Origin: Schizochytrium sp. CCTCC M209059
Taxonomy: Eukaryota > Sar > Bigyra > Thraustochytrida > Thraustochytriidae
Length of the DNA stretch: 64,000 nt
Direction: 5' to 3'
Assembly (NCBI GenBank): GCA_000818945.1
Contig: KN805377.1
Coordinates: 1-64,000 of the forward strand
Below the pieces are notes generated by a model. It did no database searches and was not told the origin of the DNA. It worked only from the letters and a program-made list of their open reading frames with translations. Below are positions 1 to 9,249 of this stretch, piece by piece. The first letter of the stretch is position 1; each line of letters starts with the position of its first letter. Both the position numbers and the translations under genes were made by a program.

Positions 1-530
1 TCCGCGCTGCTGCAGGCGCGGCAGGCGTCCGTCGCAGCCGCAGACTGGCCGAGGACTTACCGACTGCCTGCCCGCTTGCCTGCCTGCCTGCCTGACTGAC
101 TGACTGACTGACCGTCAGGCAGACACGCAGTCAGGCAGAGAGGGAAGGAAGGCAGCGAAGGCAGCGAAGGCAGCGAAGGCAGACCCCGCGCGGATCTCAA
201 TCTCTCTCTCCCTCTCTCTCGCGAGCCTCCTGTTGGCGGCAGAGAGAGCGAGCTCGCGCGCAGGTACAGACAGCTAGGTACAGACAGCCAGCTAGCTGGC
301 CTGACGAGCGGGGCCGACGGCGAGGCGGAGGAAAGAAAAGAAGAAAAGAAAAGAAAAGAAGAAAAGAAAAGAAAGAGGAAAAGAAAAGTCCTCCCCTTTC
401 CGCTCACCTTCCTTCCTTTCACAGGTGCTGCGAGACAGGACACAGCGACAAAAGCAAAGCGGAAAAGCAAAGCGGAAAAGCAAAGCAAAGCAGACGCGCG
501 ACGGAACGGAACCCGACGAGCGCGAGGACG
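1..530. other. 5' flank of the CCT-domain gene, repeat-rich
   Basis: No supportable gene. The stretch holds a TGCC tract running into a TGAC tract (about 66-112), a 9-bp repeat of the type ggcagcgaa (about 150-181), a CT-rich stretch (about 200-220) and an A/G-only tract of AAAAG units (about 329-388). The longest open frame here is antisense low-complexity sequence and is probably not coding. It probably serves as promoter and 5' UTR for the gene starting at 531. Confidence 0.5.
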
Positions 531-1460
531 ATGCAGACCAAGAGGAAGCAGCAGGAGATGCTCGACGCGGCGGAACTGCTGCTCTCGGTATCGCCCATGT
601 TCAAGCCGCAGCAGCAGACGCGCGACCGCAGCTGGAGCCTGCAATCCCTGGAAACCCTCGTCGATGTGGCCGCGCGCGCCCCGCGGTTCTCCATTGGTCC
701 CTCGGCGACTACCGCCTCGGGCGCATCCGCCGACCCCTCGCGCTGGAAGGCGGCAAAGCCCGCGCGCGACACGCCTACGGGCCTTGCGCACCACGGCCGC
801 AGCCTCCTCCAGACCGCGCCGCGCGCCTCGCAGGGATTCGCTGCCCTTTCCACACCTTCTGCCTCTGCCGCCGTCTCTGCCGGCGCTATCAAAGGAAGGC
901 CGACCGCCTCGGCCGCCTCGGCCGCCGCGTCTAAGTCCGGCGACAGAGCTCAGAAAAAGCAAAAGCTGCAAGCTTCAAATGGTAACGCCACCACCTTTGG
1001 CGCGTACTCTCGCGCGCCCGGCCCGGCCGCAGCAATGGTTTGCAGCAACCCTCACTGCGCCAGCAGCAAGAGGGCCTTTTGCAGCACCTGCAACGTCTGC
1101 AGTGGCGCCGCAGCCCGTCAAGGCCTTCTCAGCCAGCAAGTGCCGATGAAAAAGCCACGCGCGAAGACGGCGAGCAAGGCCACCAAAAAGCACAACAACC
1201 TCCCCGCGCGGCGGTGCCCGGACATTCTTCCGCTAGAAATGCACTCCATCTATTATCGACAAGGCCGCACCGGCGTGTACACAGCGGCAGAGCGCAAGGC
1301 GATGATCGCCAAGTTCTTGCAAAAACGCGAGAAGCGCGTATGGCACAAAAAGGTGCGCTATTCCTGCCGCCGCAATCTTGCCCACAAGCGCATTCGCGTC
1401 AAGGGACGCTTTGTAAAAACGGAAGAGCCTGCTGTCCTCACCCCAGAGGAAAGCATGTAG
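531..1460 (+). CDS. CCT-motif protein (CONSTANS/TOC1-type C-terminal domain)
   Basis: A 309-residue protein with a basic C-terminal block at about residues 255-298. It contains KFLQKREKRVWHKKVRY followed by SCRRNLAHKRIRVKGRF, which is the CCT motif of CONSTANS, CO-like and TOC1 proteins. In plants and some algae and stramenopiles this motif mediates nuclear localisation and DNA or NF-Y binding. The middle has a cysteine cluster (C-x4-C-x8-C-x2-C-x2-C, about residues 169-190) that resembles no B-box I can name. The N-terminal half is Ala/Ser/Arg-rich and probably disordered. Start: the ATG at 531 is the first in frame and follows repeat-rich 5' sequence. It is convergent with the hydrolase at 1961. 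Likely a nuclear transcriptional regulator; target genes are unknown. Confidence 0.8.
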   Translation: MQTKRKQQEMLDAAELLLSVSPMFKPQQQTRDRSWSLQSLETLVDVAARAPRFSIGPSATTASGASADPSRWKAAKPARDTPTGLAHHGRSLLQTAPRASQGFAALSTPSASAAVSAGAIKGRPTASAASAAASKSGDRAQKKQKLQASNGNATTFGAYSRAPGPAAAMVCSNPHCASSKRAFCSTCNVCSGAAARQGLLSQQVPMKKPRAKTASKATKKHNNLPARRCPDILPLEMHSIYYRQGRTGVYTAAERKAMIAKFLQKREKRVWHKKVRYSCRRNLAHKRIRVKGRFVKTEEPAVLTPEESM

Positions 1461-1960
1461 CCAGATTGGTAGCCCATCCCTCTCCTGCTTCGAGTCTCGG
1501 CGCTGTGTGCGGCCGAGCTGTACAGCAACACGAAGCAAGACGGTGTAGATATCCACGTTGTTGCTTTGTCACTTCGCCGACAGACGCTCAATGCGACCAA
1601 TTTGACAGTGTAGAGGATACATGATTTCTTTCTTCTGTCACTGTGGGGTTCCTTTGCTTGCTTACAACAGCAACAGCACAAAAGAAATCCCTCCGCCCAA
1701 CTGAATTTAGTCACACAATGAGCGTGAGAGAAGAAAGGATTGAACGCTGCTGCTGGGGAAGACGGTGCTTGCAGCAGCAGCAGCAACGACGTACGTGCTC
1801 GTCGTTTTTTTCTTTTCCTCTTTTTTCTCTCTTTTCTTCTTTCCTGCTCTTCGTGGGTAACCTTGGCTGACCGGTGACACATCGTTCAATTTTTTCATTC
1901 GTCGATCAAGCAAACAGGCAATCAGTCCATCGATCAACGAAAATCAATCATCAATTCTAT
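1461..1960. other. Convergent 3' spacer between CCT gene and hydrolase
   Basis: About 500 bp between two convergent stop codons. It is mixed composition with a CAG run (about 1772-1785) and a T/C-rich run (about 1805-1850). No coding potential that I can support; it probably carries both 3' UTRs. Confidence 0.5.
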
Positions 1961-2965
1961 TTATGAGTGTGCCATGGTTTCCTCCATAAACTCTTGAATC
2001 GCTTGCAGAATGTGAGGCCCGCCCAGTTCATGGCCGCCGTTATGGGTCTCGTAGCGAACATTGACACCGCTGTTTGCAAGCAGGTCTCGTGCCCACCCAG
2101 ATGCCTGAAAGGGCAACACATTATCGGCGCGACCGTGCGTCATGAGCACACGAAGCCCGTGATCCTTGCCCGCCTTGGTGAGCTTATCATGCCACTCATC
2201 AACGACAATAGGAGCCCCAGAGAACATCATGACGCCGTGGACACGACGCTCGCCGACGAGCTGCCAGCTCAAGTCTGCCGCAGTCATCGCACCTTGGCTA
2301 AAGCCGCCGATCAGGAGCGGCACATCGTCGCCGAGAAAACGTCCTTCAATGGCCTTGACCATCTCCTTCATGCTCGCTCTGCACTCGTCAAGACCGTTTG
2401 GTTTATCGCGAATCAACTTCGCGACTCCTGCTTCGCCCATTTGCATCGCGCCGAGCCAACGCATCACGTCAATTTCCCACCATGCCGCAGCCCCCATGGA
2501 TGCTGCGCTCACGGGCGCCTGCGGCAAAACAAACATGAATCTTCGTGATGGCATGCGTCGCGCCATCTCGTTGGCAAGCGGTACAAAGTCCGTGTTTTGC
2601 GCGCTAAACCCGTGCAGGACGATAACGACGACGTCGAGTTTTTCTATGTCGTGATGGCCAACTAAAAGACATTCGTAGGCCCCAAGCTTTTCGGCCTTGG
2701 TCGTGCACGTCCCAGCGGACCCTGAGGAGCTGGCATCTTCTTGTTTTGGGACCTGCTGCTTTCGCTCCTGCTCTTGTTGTTGCTGCCCCAGAAGTTCGTG
2801 GGCTTCCACTGCGCGTGCAATGAGGTCAGCCTTCTCTACACAACCTTCTGTACCGAGCCCTGCGCGGGCGATGAGTGCCTTGAGCTCCTTCACCGACAGC
2901 GTACGGACTTCTTCCGCCGCCGCCGCAGTCGCCGCGGCTCCCGCCGTCGCCGCGCTCTCCTCCAT
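1961..2965 (-). CDS. Acyl-protein thioesterase/carboxylesterase-like hydrolase with N-terminal SAP-like motif
   Basis: An alpha/beta hydrolase of the phospholipase/carboxylesterase (APT1/LYPLA) family, 334 residues. The family removes S-acyl groups from proteins or hydrolyses lysophospholipids in the cytosol. Visible marks are the oxyanion stretch VIVLHGF, the nucleophile elbow GFSQGA (Ser223), the acid in GRADNVLPF (Asp281) and the base in GGHEL (His312), all in family order and spacing. The family is usually about 220-230 residues. Here about 100 extra N-terminal residues carry Ala/Glu-rich sequence, then a SAP/ARMET-C-like helix-extended-helix (LSVKELKALIARAGL, then CVEKADLI) at about residues 22-53, then a Gln/Lys linker. 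The start ATG at 2965 is the first in frame. It shares a 516-bp divergent region with the LRR gene at 3482. Hydrolase family is confident; substrate is unknown. Confidence 0.85.
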   Translation of the reverse strand: MEESAATAGAAATAAAAEEVRTLSVKELKALIARAGLGTEGCVEKADLIARAVEAHELLGQQQQEQERKQQVPKQEDASSSGSAGTCTTKAEKLGAYECLLVGHHDIEKLDVVVIVLHGFSAQNTDFVPLANEMARRMPSRRFMFVLPQAPVSAASMGAAAWWEIDVMRWLGAMQMGEAGVAKLIRDKPNGLDECRASMKEMVKAIEGRFLGDDVPLLIGGFSQGAMTAADLSWQLVGERRVHGVMMFSGAPIVVDEWHDKLTKAGKDHGLRVLMTHGRADNVLPFQASGWARDLLANSGVNVRYETHNGGHELGGPHILQAIQEFMEETMAHS

Positions 2966-3481
2966 CTTGGGTGTTTGCGATTTGCTTTCGAGAAGCTCAA
3001 GTCACCAACTTGACTGGGAAGCCAACCTCGCTGTCAATGATGCAAAAAAGCGATGGTATGAACCTCCCCCCCCCCGACACAGAGGGAGAACGAACGAGGC
3101 CAGGCCCATTATGTTATATCTTGCGCATGCATGCCGTCCATCACGGGGCCTATCTGATAAATCAATGAAATTTTGGGCTTCTGCTCGAGCCTTTGCAGCG
3201 TTAGGCCTAGTGTCCAGAAAATCTCAATTTCCGAGTCTTTCGTTCATACATAGGCCTACGTACAAGCACTAGGCCTAGGCCTAGCCTAGCCTATGTTGCA
3301 TCTCTCTCTCGGGAATTAAAAAAAATTGTCTGTTCAACAAAGAGGCTCCGAAGAATGAACGGTAACATGATGGAAGGCCGCTGACCCGTGCGTGTTGAGT
3401 AGATGACTCGACTCGCGCGAGACCAATGGACTTGGCCGCAGGCAGCAAGCAATCGCGCAAAGAACCGATACGTGCGAGAAG
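2966..3481. promoter_or_regulatory. Divergent promoter region with clustered TAGGCCTA palindromes
   Basis: This 516-bp interval separates the divergent starts of the hydrolase (2965, minus) and the LRR protein (3482, plus). It contains four exact copies of the palindrome TAGGCCTA, at 3202-3209, 3251-3258, 3270-3277 and 3276-3283 (the last two overlap), and a short CCTAG-rich tail to 3293. No ORF is convincing. Promoter role is inferred from position only. Confidence 0.5.
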
Positions 3482-4981
3482 ATGGCCCATGCCCGGAGCG
3501 CAGGAGAGCCAAACCCTGCTCTCGAGCTCTTGCAGGGGGATCTCTCAAGGGAGGAGGATGACCTTTCGGGCAAAGTGGAACTATGGGGCAAGTCGCAAGA
3601 GCGCGACGTGTGGAGCGAAGCGCCCACCTGGGCGGTACCTGCACTAAGTCTGGCCGTGCAACAAGCAAAGACTTCGCGCACGCTGCATCTTGCCTTCTTT
3701 GGTCTCTCAAGGCTAGAAGAAAAGCTGATCCTATCGCCTGCACTCAGCGGACTCGTTCGATTAGACGTGGGTCACAATGATCTGGAGACTCTGCCAAAGG
3801 AAGTGGCCAAGCTTGCGCGCCTCGAGCAACTCTGGGTGAATGACAACCCTAGATTGTCCAGCTTGCCGTCAGATCTCACGCACTGCCACCGTCTGCGCGT
3901 TATTGATGCACGGCGAACAAGCTTGAGAAATCTGCCCGCAGGCCTTGGGACACTTCCAAACCTCATTGCCATCGACCTTCGTGGCGTTGAAGTGCTCAAG
4001 ACCAAACTGGTACAGGCTTACGTGCCTCCTCGTGACGATGATGAAGAGGAGGGTGGGCTGGTTTTTAACAATGCAAGCAATACTCCCCACCCAGCCTCAT
4101 CACCACCAACCACGGCGGCATCGAGCGACCCAAACTCTTCTGCTTCAACGCTTCGTTCAGGGGGTACCTTGACCGAGTGCAGGCCTCAGCACGCGGAGAC
4201 CCCGCTTTTAGCCGAGGTCATCGCGCGAACGCGGGGGCTCAAGTCGTACTTGCTCCGTCGTCAGGAGATTAAGGAGCTCAAGGGCAAGCTTCGCGAGAAA
4301 CTTTGTTCCGGTCTGTACCGAGACCTGAGCGAAACAGAAGCTGGACGTGCCAAAGTTGTCGCGCTCATCAAAGAGGTCAGCAAAGTTTTTCCTGAGCCAG
4401 AAACTTTTGCAGACGTGATCCGGAATTGCGACCGACTTTTTCCTGATCGTATTGCGCGCGCGGACGTGCGCAAGATTCGCCAGGAAATTGATTCCCTTAA
4501 GCGCCAAAACGAGAGGAAAAAGCTTGCTGCAAAACTTGAGCTGCGTCTACGTGCACTTTACTTTGATCGCATCAACCCTGCGCTCGTTGAAGGCATTGTT
4601 CACTCACTTTACGCGGAAATTTCGGAGCTCGCAGACGTGCAATTCCTCATCCGTCACGCCGCGCAGTTGTTTCCTGAGCGTGCGGATCAAATCAATGCCG
4701 TCAAAGTCTTTCAGAACCTACGTGCGCTGCAACAACGTTTTGCTCTCGAGCGCGCCGAGGCTGTCGAGGGCGTTTTCAGGGCCATGGTCAATCTGTACAG
4801 TCATGTTGATCCACCGGTAGTGAGAAAGGCCGCAGAGGCCGTTTGCGCGCCTTTTCGCAAAGTGGAGGAGCTGAAAAAGTTGGCGGCGGACGCCTCACAG
4901 TATTTTCCGACAGAGTTTGAGCAATGTGCCACTCGTCCCCGCCAGGTGCGCTTGGCCTTTGTCGGCGAGTCGAACAATTAG
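3482..4981 (+). CDS. Leucine-rich-repeat protein with three novel C-terminal helical repeats
   Basis: A 499-residue protein. Residues about 85-170 are LRRs of the LxxLxxLxVxxNxLxxLP kind (for example LVRLDVGHNDLETLP and LEQLWVNDNPRLSSLP). An acidic, Ser/Thr/Pro-rich linker follows (about 180-250). The C-terminal half (about 262-485) is Lys/Arg/Glu-rich and helical. By eye it contains three related units of about 60-80 residues (about 262-345, 346-423 and 424-485). Each has an amphipathic helix block and then a helix ending in a bulky residue plus FP: NCDRLFP, HAAQLFP, DASQYFP. I do not recognise this repeat as a named domain. The start ATG at 3482 is the first ATG of the frame. The LRRs suggest a protein-binding scaffold; function is otherwise unknown. 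A possible AATAAA signal lies at 5010. Confidence 0.8.
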   Translation: MAHARSAGEPNPALELLQGDLSREEDDLSGKVELWGKSQERDVWSEAPTWAVPALSLAVQQAKTSRTLHLAFFGLSRLEEKLILSPALSGLVRLDVGHNDLETLPKEVAKLARLEQLWVNDNPRLSSLPSDLTHCHRLRVIDARRTSLRNLPAGLGTLPNLIAIDLRGVEVLKTKLVQAYVPPRDDDEEEGGLVFNNASNTPHPASSPPTTAASSDPNSSASTLRSGGTLTECRPQHAETPLLAEVIARTRGLKSYLLRRQEIKELKGKLREKLCSGLYRDLSETEAGRAKVVALIKEVSKVFPEPETFADVIRNCDRLFPDRIARADVRKIRQEIDSLKRQNERKKLAAKLELRLRALYFDRINPALVEGIVHSLYAEISELADVQFLIRHAAQLFPERADQINAVKVFQNLRALQQRFALERAEAVEGVFRAMVNLYSHVDPPVVRKAAEAVCAPFRKVEELKKLAADASQYFPTEFEQCATRPRQVRLAFVGESNN

Positions 4982-5418
4982 GTAGGCGACCGCATGAAGT
5001 ATTTGTTTGAATAAATTCGATTTCTGGAGACTCTGTTCGCAGAGGTTGAGGCAGACTTCATCTGTCAAGCCGGAATTTTCCTCGAGGCGATCAAAACCAA
5101 AGAAATTCGCCATGCCCGGTACAGGATGTTGTTTTTTGTTTTGTTTTTTCGACCATGAGATAAATGACGACTTCGCCGTTCAAAAGCCTACTCTACTACT
5201 AGCCATCCAGCCAACCAACAATCTGGCCATCCCAAGCGCGCTTGCCTCCTGCATGATGGGCTAAATCCAATAAGATCGCCCCGCCCGCCACCTACAGTCA
5301 ATTACCGCCAATGACCATGCAGTGCCAGTGCCAGTGCCGGTGCCGGAGCCACGGAGTGCGAGTGCCGGTGCCAGTAACTGGTATGGTAGCAAATTCGTAA
5401 CGCACAAACGAGACTGAT
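4982..5418. other. Intergenic spacer with a GTGCC(A/G) hexamer repeat
   Basis: 437 bp between two same-strand LRR genes. The distal part (about 5321-5376) is an imperfect hexamer repeat of GTGCCA/GTGCCG ending about 43 bp before the next ATG. No gene seen. Confidence 0.5.
5010..5015 (+). terminator. Possible polyadenylation signal AATAAA
   Basis: AATAAA lies 29 bp after the stop of the LRR gene ending at 4981. Position fits a 3' UTR signal, but it is unknown whether this organism uses AATAAA, and the hexamer is short enough to occur by chance. Confidence 0.3.
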
Positions 5419-6663
5419 ATGTGCATGGCGCGCATCGCTGGTGGCAACACCGCCCATGGGCATACGAACGGAGCCGGGAAAGACACTGCAAACCCGAAGA
5501 AGACAGCGGGAGAAAAGAAGAAAGAGGACGCTACCGCCGCGAAGAAGCCCAGAAAGAAAGCAGGCGGAACTTCTGTCAAGGCGACATCGGGCGCGCACAA
5601 GAGCACCGGCCCGAAAAATAAGAAAAAAGGAAAACAAAAGGCGAAAGAGCCTGAAGTGATCGCTTTCGTGCAGCAGGAAGACCCATGGAGAAAAATCCGG
5701 TCACCTTATGGTGGTCGACTCTCGCAGGCAGAGAGTCTCGCGCGAATCGAGTCTTTATTGGATCGTCGGGCTACTTTTGTGCGCGCCATAACACCGCAGG
5801 AAGCCTTCCCTGAGAAAAGTCCGCCAAAGACCTCGAAGAAACTCACCGAAGAGATTATACTCCGCTTCTGGAGTAGTCACGAAGCAAATTCAGCCGTCTT
5901 GGCAGAGAAGGACGAAGGTATCTATCTTCGCGCAAATGCATGCGGGCTGGAAGCGGTGAACTTGTTGCCAAACGGTGAAATTTCAGCCCGACTGGTGATG
6001 CTCGATGTATCAGACAACGAGCTGACATCTTGTGAAAGTCTCGGAGGACCAAATTGCTTCCTTAGGTCCCTTAGCTTGCGTCACAATCGACTTGAATCTC
6101 TCGTGAAAGCTAATGAGATGAAGCATCTCGTGGAGCTCGATATCTCGCACAACGCTCTCCCAGTCCTCCACCTGGACTTTTGTGCCGCCTCGCTTCGTGT
6201 TTTGCGTGCCGGGCACTGCGATCTCGATTCTGCTGCGCTCTCTGCCCTAAAGTCGTGCGCGAACCTCGAGCATGTGGACCTGGGATCAAATCGTCTTGGT
6301 GATCCTGCGGCAATCCGAGATGCAGTCGTCTGCTTTCGCAAGCAGATTCGTGTTTTTCGTGTGGAAGGGAATCCGATTGGGAGGATCGAGTTCGACGAGC
6401 TTTTGGCGTGGTCCAAACAACAATGCCCGTGTCTGAGCGAACTCGATGGTGCGGCCCAACTTCACACCTTTAGCAGGTCACCGGATCTTGCTGATCTGAA
6501 CCTCAACAGTGAGGCGGATGGAATCATGGTGCAAGATGGCGCCTCATGCAGCTGCATTGAAGGAAATCCATGCGCGGTCCCATACAATTGCAAAGATTGG
6601 GAAAACCGGGTCGAGGTTGCAAGACGCGCGCGAGCTGAGCTCGGGTATCAGACGACGAAATGA
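5419..6663 (+). CDS. Leucine-rich-repeat protein with basic N terminus and C-terminal Cys cluster
   Basis: A 414-residue protein. The first ~75 residues are Lys/Ala-rich with several clusters such as KNKKKGKQKAK, which would suit nuclear or nucleolar targeting. Residues about 160-335 hold LRRs (RLVMLDVSDNELTS, FLRSLSLRHNRLESL, HLVELDISHNALPVL, NLEHVDLGSNRLGD). The C terminus holds a compact cysteine cluster, CSCIEGNPCAVPYNCKDW, about 30 residues from the end. I do not know the family. It lies 437 bp downstream of another LRR gene on the same strand, but the two share no obvious similarity outside the LRRs. It is convergent with RRP5, leaving only 168 bp between stop codons, with a TAGGCCTA palindrome at 6728-6735. 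Confidence 0.75.
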   Translation: MCMARIAGGNTAHGHTNGAGKDTANPKKTAGEKKKEDATAAKKPRKKAGGTSVKATSGAHKSTGPKNKKKGKQKAKEPEVIAFVQQEDPWRKIRSPYGGRLSQAESLARIESLLDRRATFVRAITPQEAFPEKSPPKTSKKLTEEIILRFWSSHEANSAVLAEKDEGIYLRANACGLEAVNLLPNGEISARLVMLDVSDNELTSCESLGGPNCFLRSLSLRHNRLESLVKANEMKHLVELDISHNALPVLHLDFCAASLRVLRAGHCDLDSAALSALKSCANLEHVDLGSNRLGDPAAIRDAVVCFRKQIRVFRVEGNPIGRIEFDELLAWSKQQCPCLSELDGAAQLHTFSRSPDLADLNLNSEADGIMVQDGASCSCIEGNPCAVPYNCKDWENRVEVARRARAELGYQTTK

Positions 6664-6831
6664 AAAGGAAATCGAAAGAGAATTACTTTCGAGGGTTAAG
6701 CTGTCGACGTCGTTGCAGACTAAAGTGTAGGCCTATTGTAGTTGCAAGGAAAACAGGATTTTGATAATCGCTGATGAAATTGTTAAAAGAGGTTTACTTT
6801 ACGCTCTGTGTGAGCCACAGGCCATTTTTAT

Positions 6832-9249
6832 CTAGTCCTGGTCGGTGACAGACGCGACGTAGTCGCGAGCCTTGGCCTTGACACGGTCTGCGCCCTCCTC
6901 GGTGCCATGGTCGCTTTCGTACAAGAGCCAGCGCTTGAAAAAGGTCTTTGTCTTTTTGATGGAGAATTTGGCCGCCACTGCGCGCTCAAAGAGGTTCGTG
7001 ACGCGGCTAGGTTCCTTGCCGTACTTGATTTCCATGTCAATATACTGAAGCCAAAGGTCGTTGCGCTTGGGGTTTTCGTCAATAAGGGCCTCGAGAATCG
7101 TGCGTGCACGCTCGCTCTTTCCGCCAGCTTCCGCCATAGAGTACTCGAGACGGGCATAGCCAAGGTACAACTTGGGGCGAACCTGCTTGTCGACGTTGCG
7201 CTGCGCGTGAACCAAGAGTTCCTGTGCGCCGGCGGGATCCTGGGCCTTGAACTTGAGCTCGATGCGGCGCAGCCAAGGAATTTCGGAGGCGCCATGGGCG
7301 GCCTTGACGGCCTTACGAAGAGCGTCGTCGGCCTTGTCAATCTGGTTGTTCTCCTCAAAGACCTTTGCGATCTCAAGGTAGGCTGCATCCTTATCCATGC
7401 GTTCGAGGATCTGACGGCAGCATTTTTCAACAGTTTGGGAAGATCCGTGCTTGCACTCGATGCGGAGCAAGGCAAGCAGCACGTTTTGCTTTTCAGTCTC
7501 CATGCGGTAGTTGATGGTACGCATGGCGCGCTCGGCGACAGCACGCGCCTGATCGACTTCGACTTGGGCGGTTTGGAAAGCCATGTACTGAATCCACAGC
7601 ATGGAAGAGTTGGGAGATCCCATGAGAAGACGCTCAAAATCGTCCACAGATTGCGGCACGCCCTCCTCCTCGAGCTTGGCTTGCTCAAGGGCTGCCAGTT
7701 TGGCCTCGTCCAGAGCACGTTCTCGTGCTTGCCGTTTCGCTTCGGCGCGTTTGGCCTTGCGCCGTTCCTTCTTTTGTGCAGCGTCGGCTTCCGCATCGCT
7801 ATCGTCGTCACTTCCCGCTTCTGAATCAGAGTCGCTGTCCTCGTCATCCTCGTCCTCAGCAGCGCCAGTTCCGTTCTTGCGGGCCTTGGCAGCAGCGACG
7901 CTCCACTCTTTAGCACCGGCTTCTGTCTGCTGGATCGCATCGGCAAGAGAAAGCGTTCCTCCCTCCTCGCCCTCGTCGTCGTCGTCGTCATCATCCTCCT
8001 CCTCGTCATCATCCTCCTCCTCCTCCTCCTCCTCGTCGTCGTCGTTGTCGCCAAGAACCTCGTTGTCCTCTTCATCAGAGCTGTCGGCCTCCAAGCGTCG
8101 CAAGACCTCGTCGGCGTCCTCGCCAATACGAATAGCCTTACCCCCTTCGACATCTGAGTCAGCATCAGAATCAGCGTCGGAATCGGCGTCGGAGGATTCC
8201 TCATCGGCGCTGGAGGACTCTTCATCAATGGCTCCGTCCTTTTCCTCCTCCTCTTCATCGTCGTCATCATCCTGACCCTCGGCACTCTTGGCTGTGGCCA
8301 AGAGAGATGATTTAAGGGAGAATCCAAGACGTTTCTTGTCAGCATCAACGTTGATGACAACAATTTTGACCTTATCGCCCCGAGAATAAAGCTTGTCGTG
8401 GCTGACAGGCTGCTTGCCGTCTGTCAACTCGGATTTGTGGACGAGGCCGCCCACTCGGTTCGAGTTTTCCAGGTTAACAAAAATACCAAAGTCAACGACA
8501 GACGCCACAGTGCCGCGGTAAGCAACGCCTTCCTTGATGTCTTCAAACGATAAACGATCCGTGTTACGGCCAAGAACTGAGGTGGCACGAAGCGAGAGAA
8601 CGAGTTTACGCTTTGACTCATCGCTTGCGATCACGCGACCAGCCACAAGCTTGCCCACGGGGAACTCCTTGGAGGCATCCTTGATGAACCTGTCGGCGAG
8701 ATGTTTGAGAGGAACAATGGCAAGCACGCCTCGCTTAATGCGAATGAACGCGCCGACCTTGTTGACGCTGTCCACAAATCCCTTGACGAGCTCACCCTCG
8801 GAAGGGTACTCGGAGGCGAGCTTGAGCTCATTGTCCAAGACCTTTTCCGGGAGACGATTCTTGGTCTCATCGACCTGGTTCAGGAGAGAGGGGCGCGCGG
8901 AGACGTCGAGAGAGCCACCAATGCGGGAGTTCTCCACGGAGCGCAGGACCACGCATTTGACAAATTGACCCGGGTAAAAGGTTTTGAGGGGATTCGATTT
9001 CCAATCTTCCACGTCGAGGACTTCGGTAGGGGCGATGCGAACATACTGGCGCGCCTGGACGCGCAGACGGAGGCTCGGCTGTGCCGGGCCTTCGAGCCCC
9101 TCGTGGCGGTCGACGCGGCCCACGAGCACCGTACCGGGCTCGATGTCCTTTTGCCAGTCATACGTGCGTGGCTTCTTTCTGGTCTCCTGGTCTGCGCTGC
9201 TTCCTGCGCGCTTGCGTCCCGCGTGCTCTGCGAGCTCCGCGGCCCCCAT
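6832..9249 (-). CDS. RRP5: RRP5/PDCD11-like rRNA biogenesis factor, C-terminal half only
   Basis: An 805-residue protein matching the C-terminal half of Rrp5/PDCD11, the nucleolar factor required for both 18S and 5.8S/25S pre-rRNA processing. After a basic N terminus come three S1 (OB) domains: near IEPGTVLVGRV, near GELVKGFVDSVNKVGAFI, and near GVAYRGTVASVVDFGIFV. A very acidic Asp/Glu/Ser segment of about 170 residues follows. The C-terminal ~280 residues are HAT/TPR-like repeats beginning FERLLMGSPNSSMLWIQYMAFQ, highly typical of RRP5. The yeast and human proteins are about 1,700-1,900 residues with 12 or more S1 domains, so roughly the first nine S1 domains are absent. I chose the ATG at 9249. 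The frame stays open upstream to 9837, but that sequence is low-complexity and unlike RRP5. The divergent MFS gene begins at 10030, leaving no room for the missing half. Confidence 0.92.
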   Translation of the reverse strand: MGAAELAEHAGRKRAGSSADQETRKKPRTYDWQKDIEPGTVLVGRVDRHEGLEGPAQPSLRLRVQARQYVRIAPTEVLDVEDWKSNPLKTFYPGQFVKCVVLRSVENSRIGGSLDVSARPSLLNQVDETKNRLPEKVLDNELKLASEYPSEGELVKGFVDSVNKVGAFIRIKRGVLAIVPLKHLADRFIKDASKEFPVGKLVAGRVIASDESKRKLVLSLRATSVLGRNTDRLSFEDIKEGVAYRGTVASVVDFGIFVNLENSNRVGGLVHKSELTDGKQPVSHDKLYSRGDKVKIVVINVDADKKRLGFSLKSSLLATAKSAEGQDDDDDEEEEEKDGAIDEESSSADEESSDADSDADSDADSDVEGGKAIRIGEDADEVLRRLEADSSDEEDNEVLGDNDDDEEEEEEEDDDEEEDDDDDDDEGEEGGTLSLADAIQQTEAGAKEWSVAAAKARKNGTGAAEDEDDEDSDSDSEAGSDDDSDAEADAAQKKERRKAKRAEAKRQARERALDEAKLAALEQAKLEEEGVPQSVDDFERLLMGSPNSSMLWIQYMAFQTAQVEVDQARAVAERAMRTINYRMETEKQNVLLALLRIECKHGSSQTVEKCCRQILERMDKDAAYLEIAKVFEENNQIDKADDALRKAVKAAHGASEIPWLRRIELKFKAQDPAGAQELLVHAQRNVDKQVRPKLYLGYARLEYSMAEAGGKSERARTILEALIDENPKRNDLWLQYIDMEIKYGKEPSRVTNLFERAVAAKFSIKKTKTFFKRWLLYESDHGTEEGADRVKAKARDYVASVTDQD

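Noticed and set aside
57..971. 304-residue minus-strand ORF
   Set aside because: Antisense to the CCT gene and the repeat-rich 5' flank; Arg/Gly and Ser-rich with no domain.
6907..7824. 305-residue plus-strand ORF opposite RRP5
   Set aside because: Shadow of the RRP5 coding strand.
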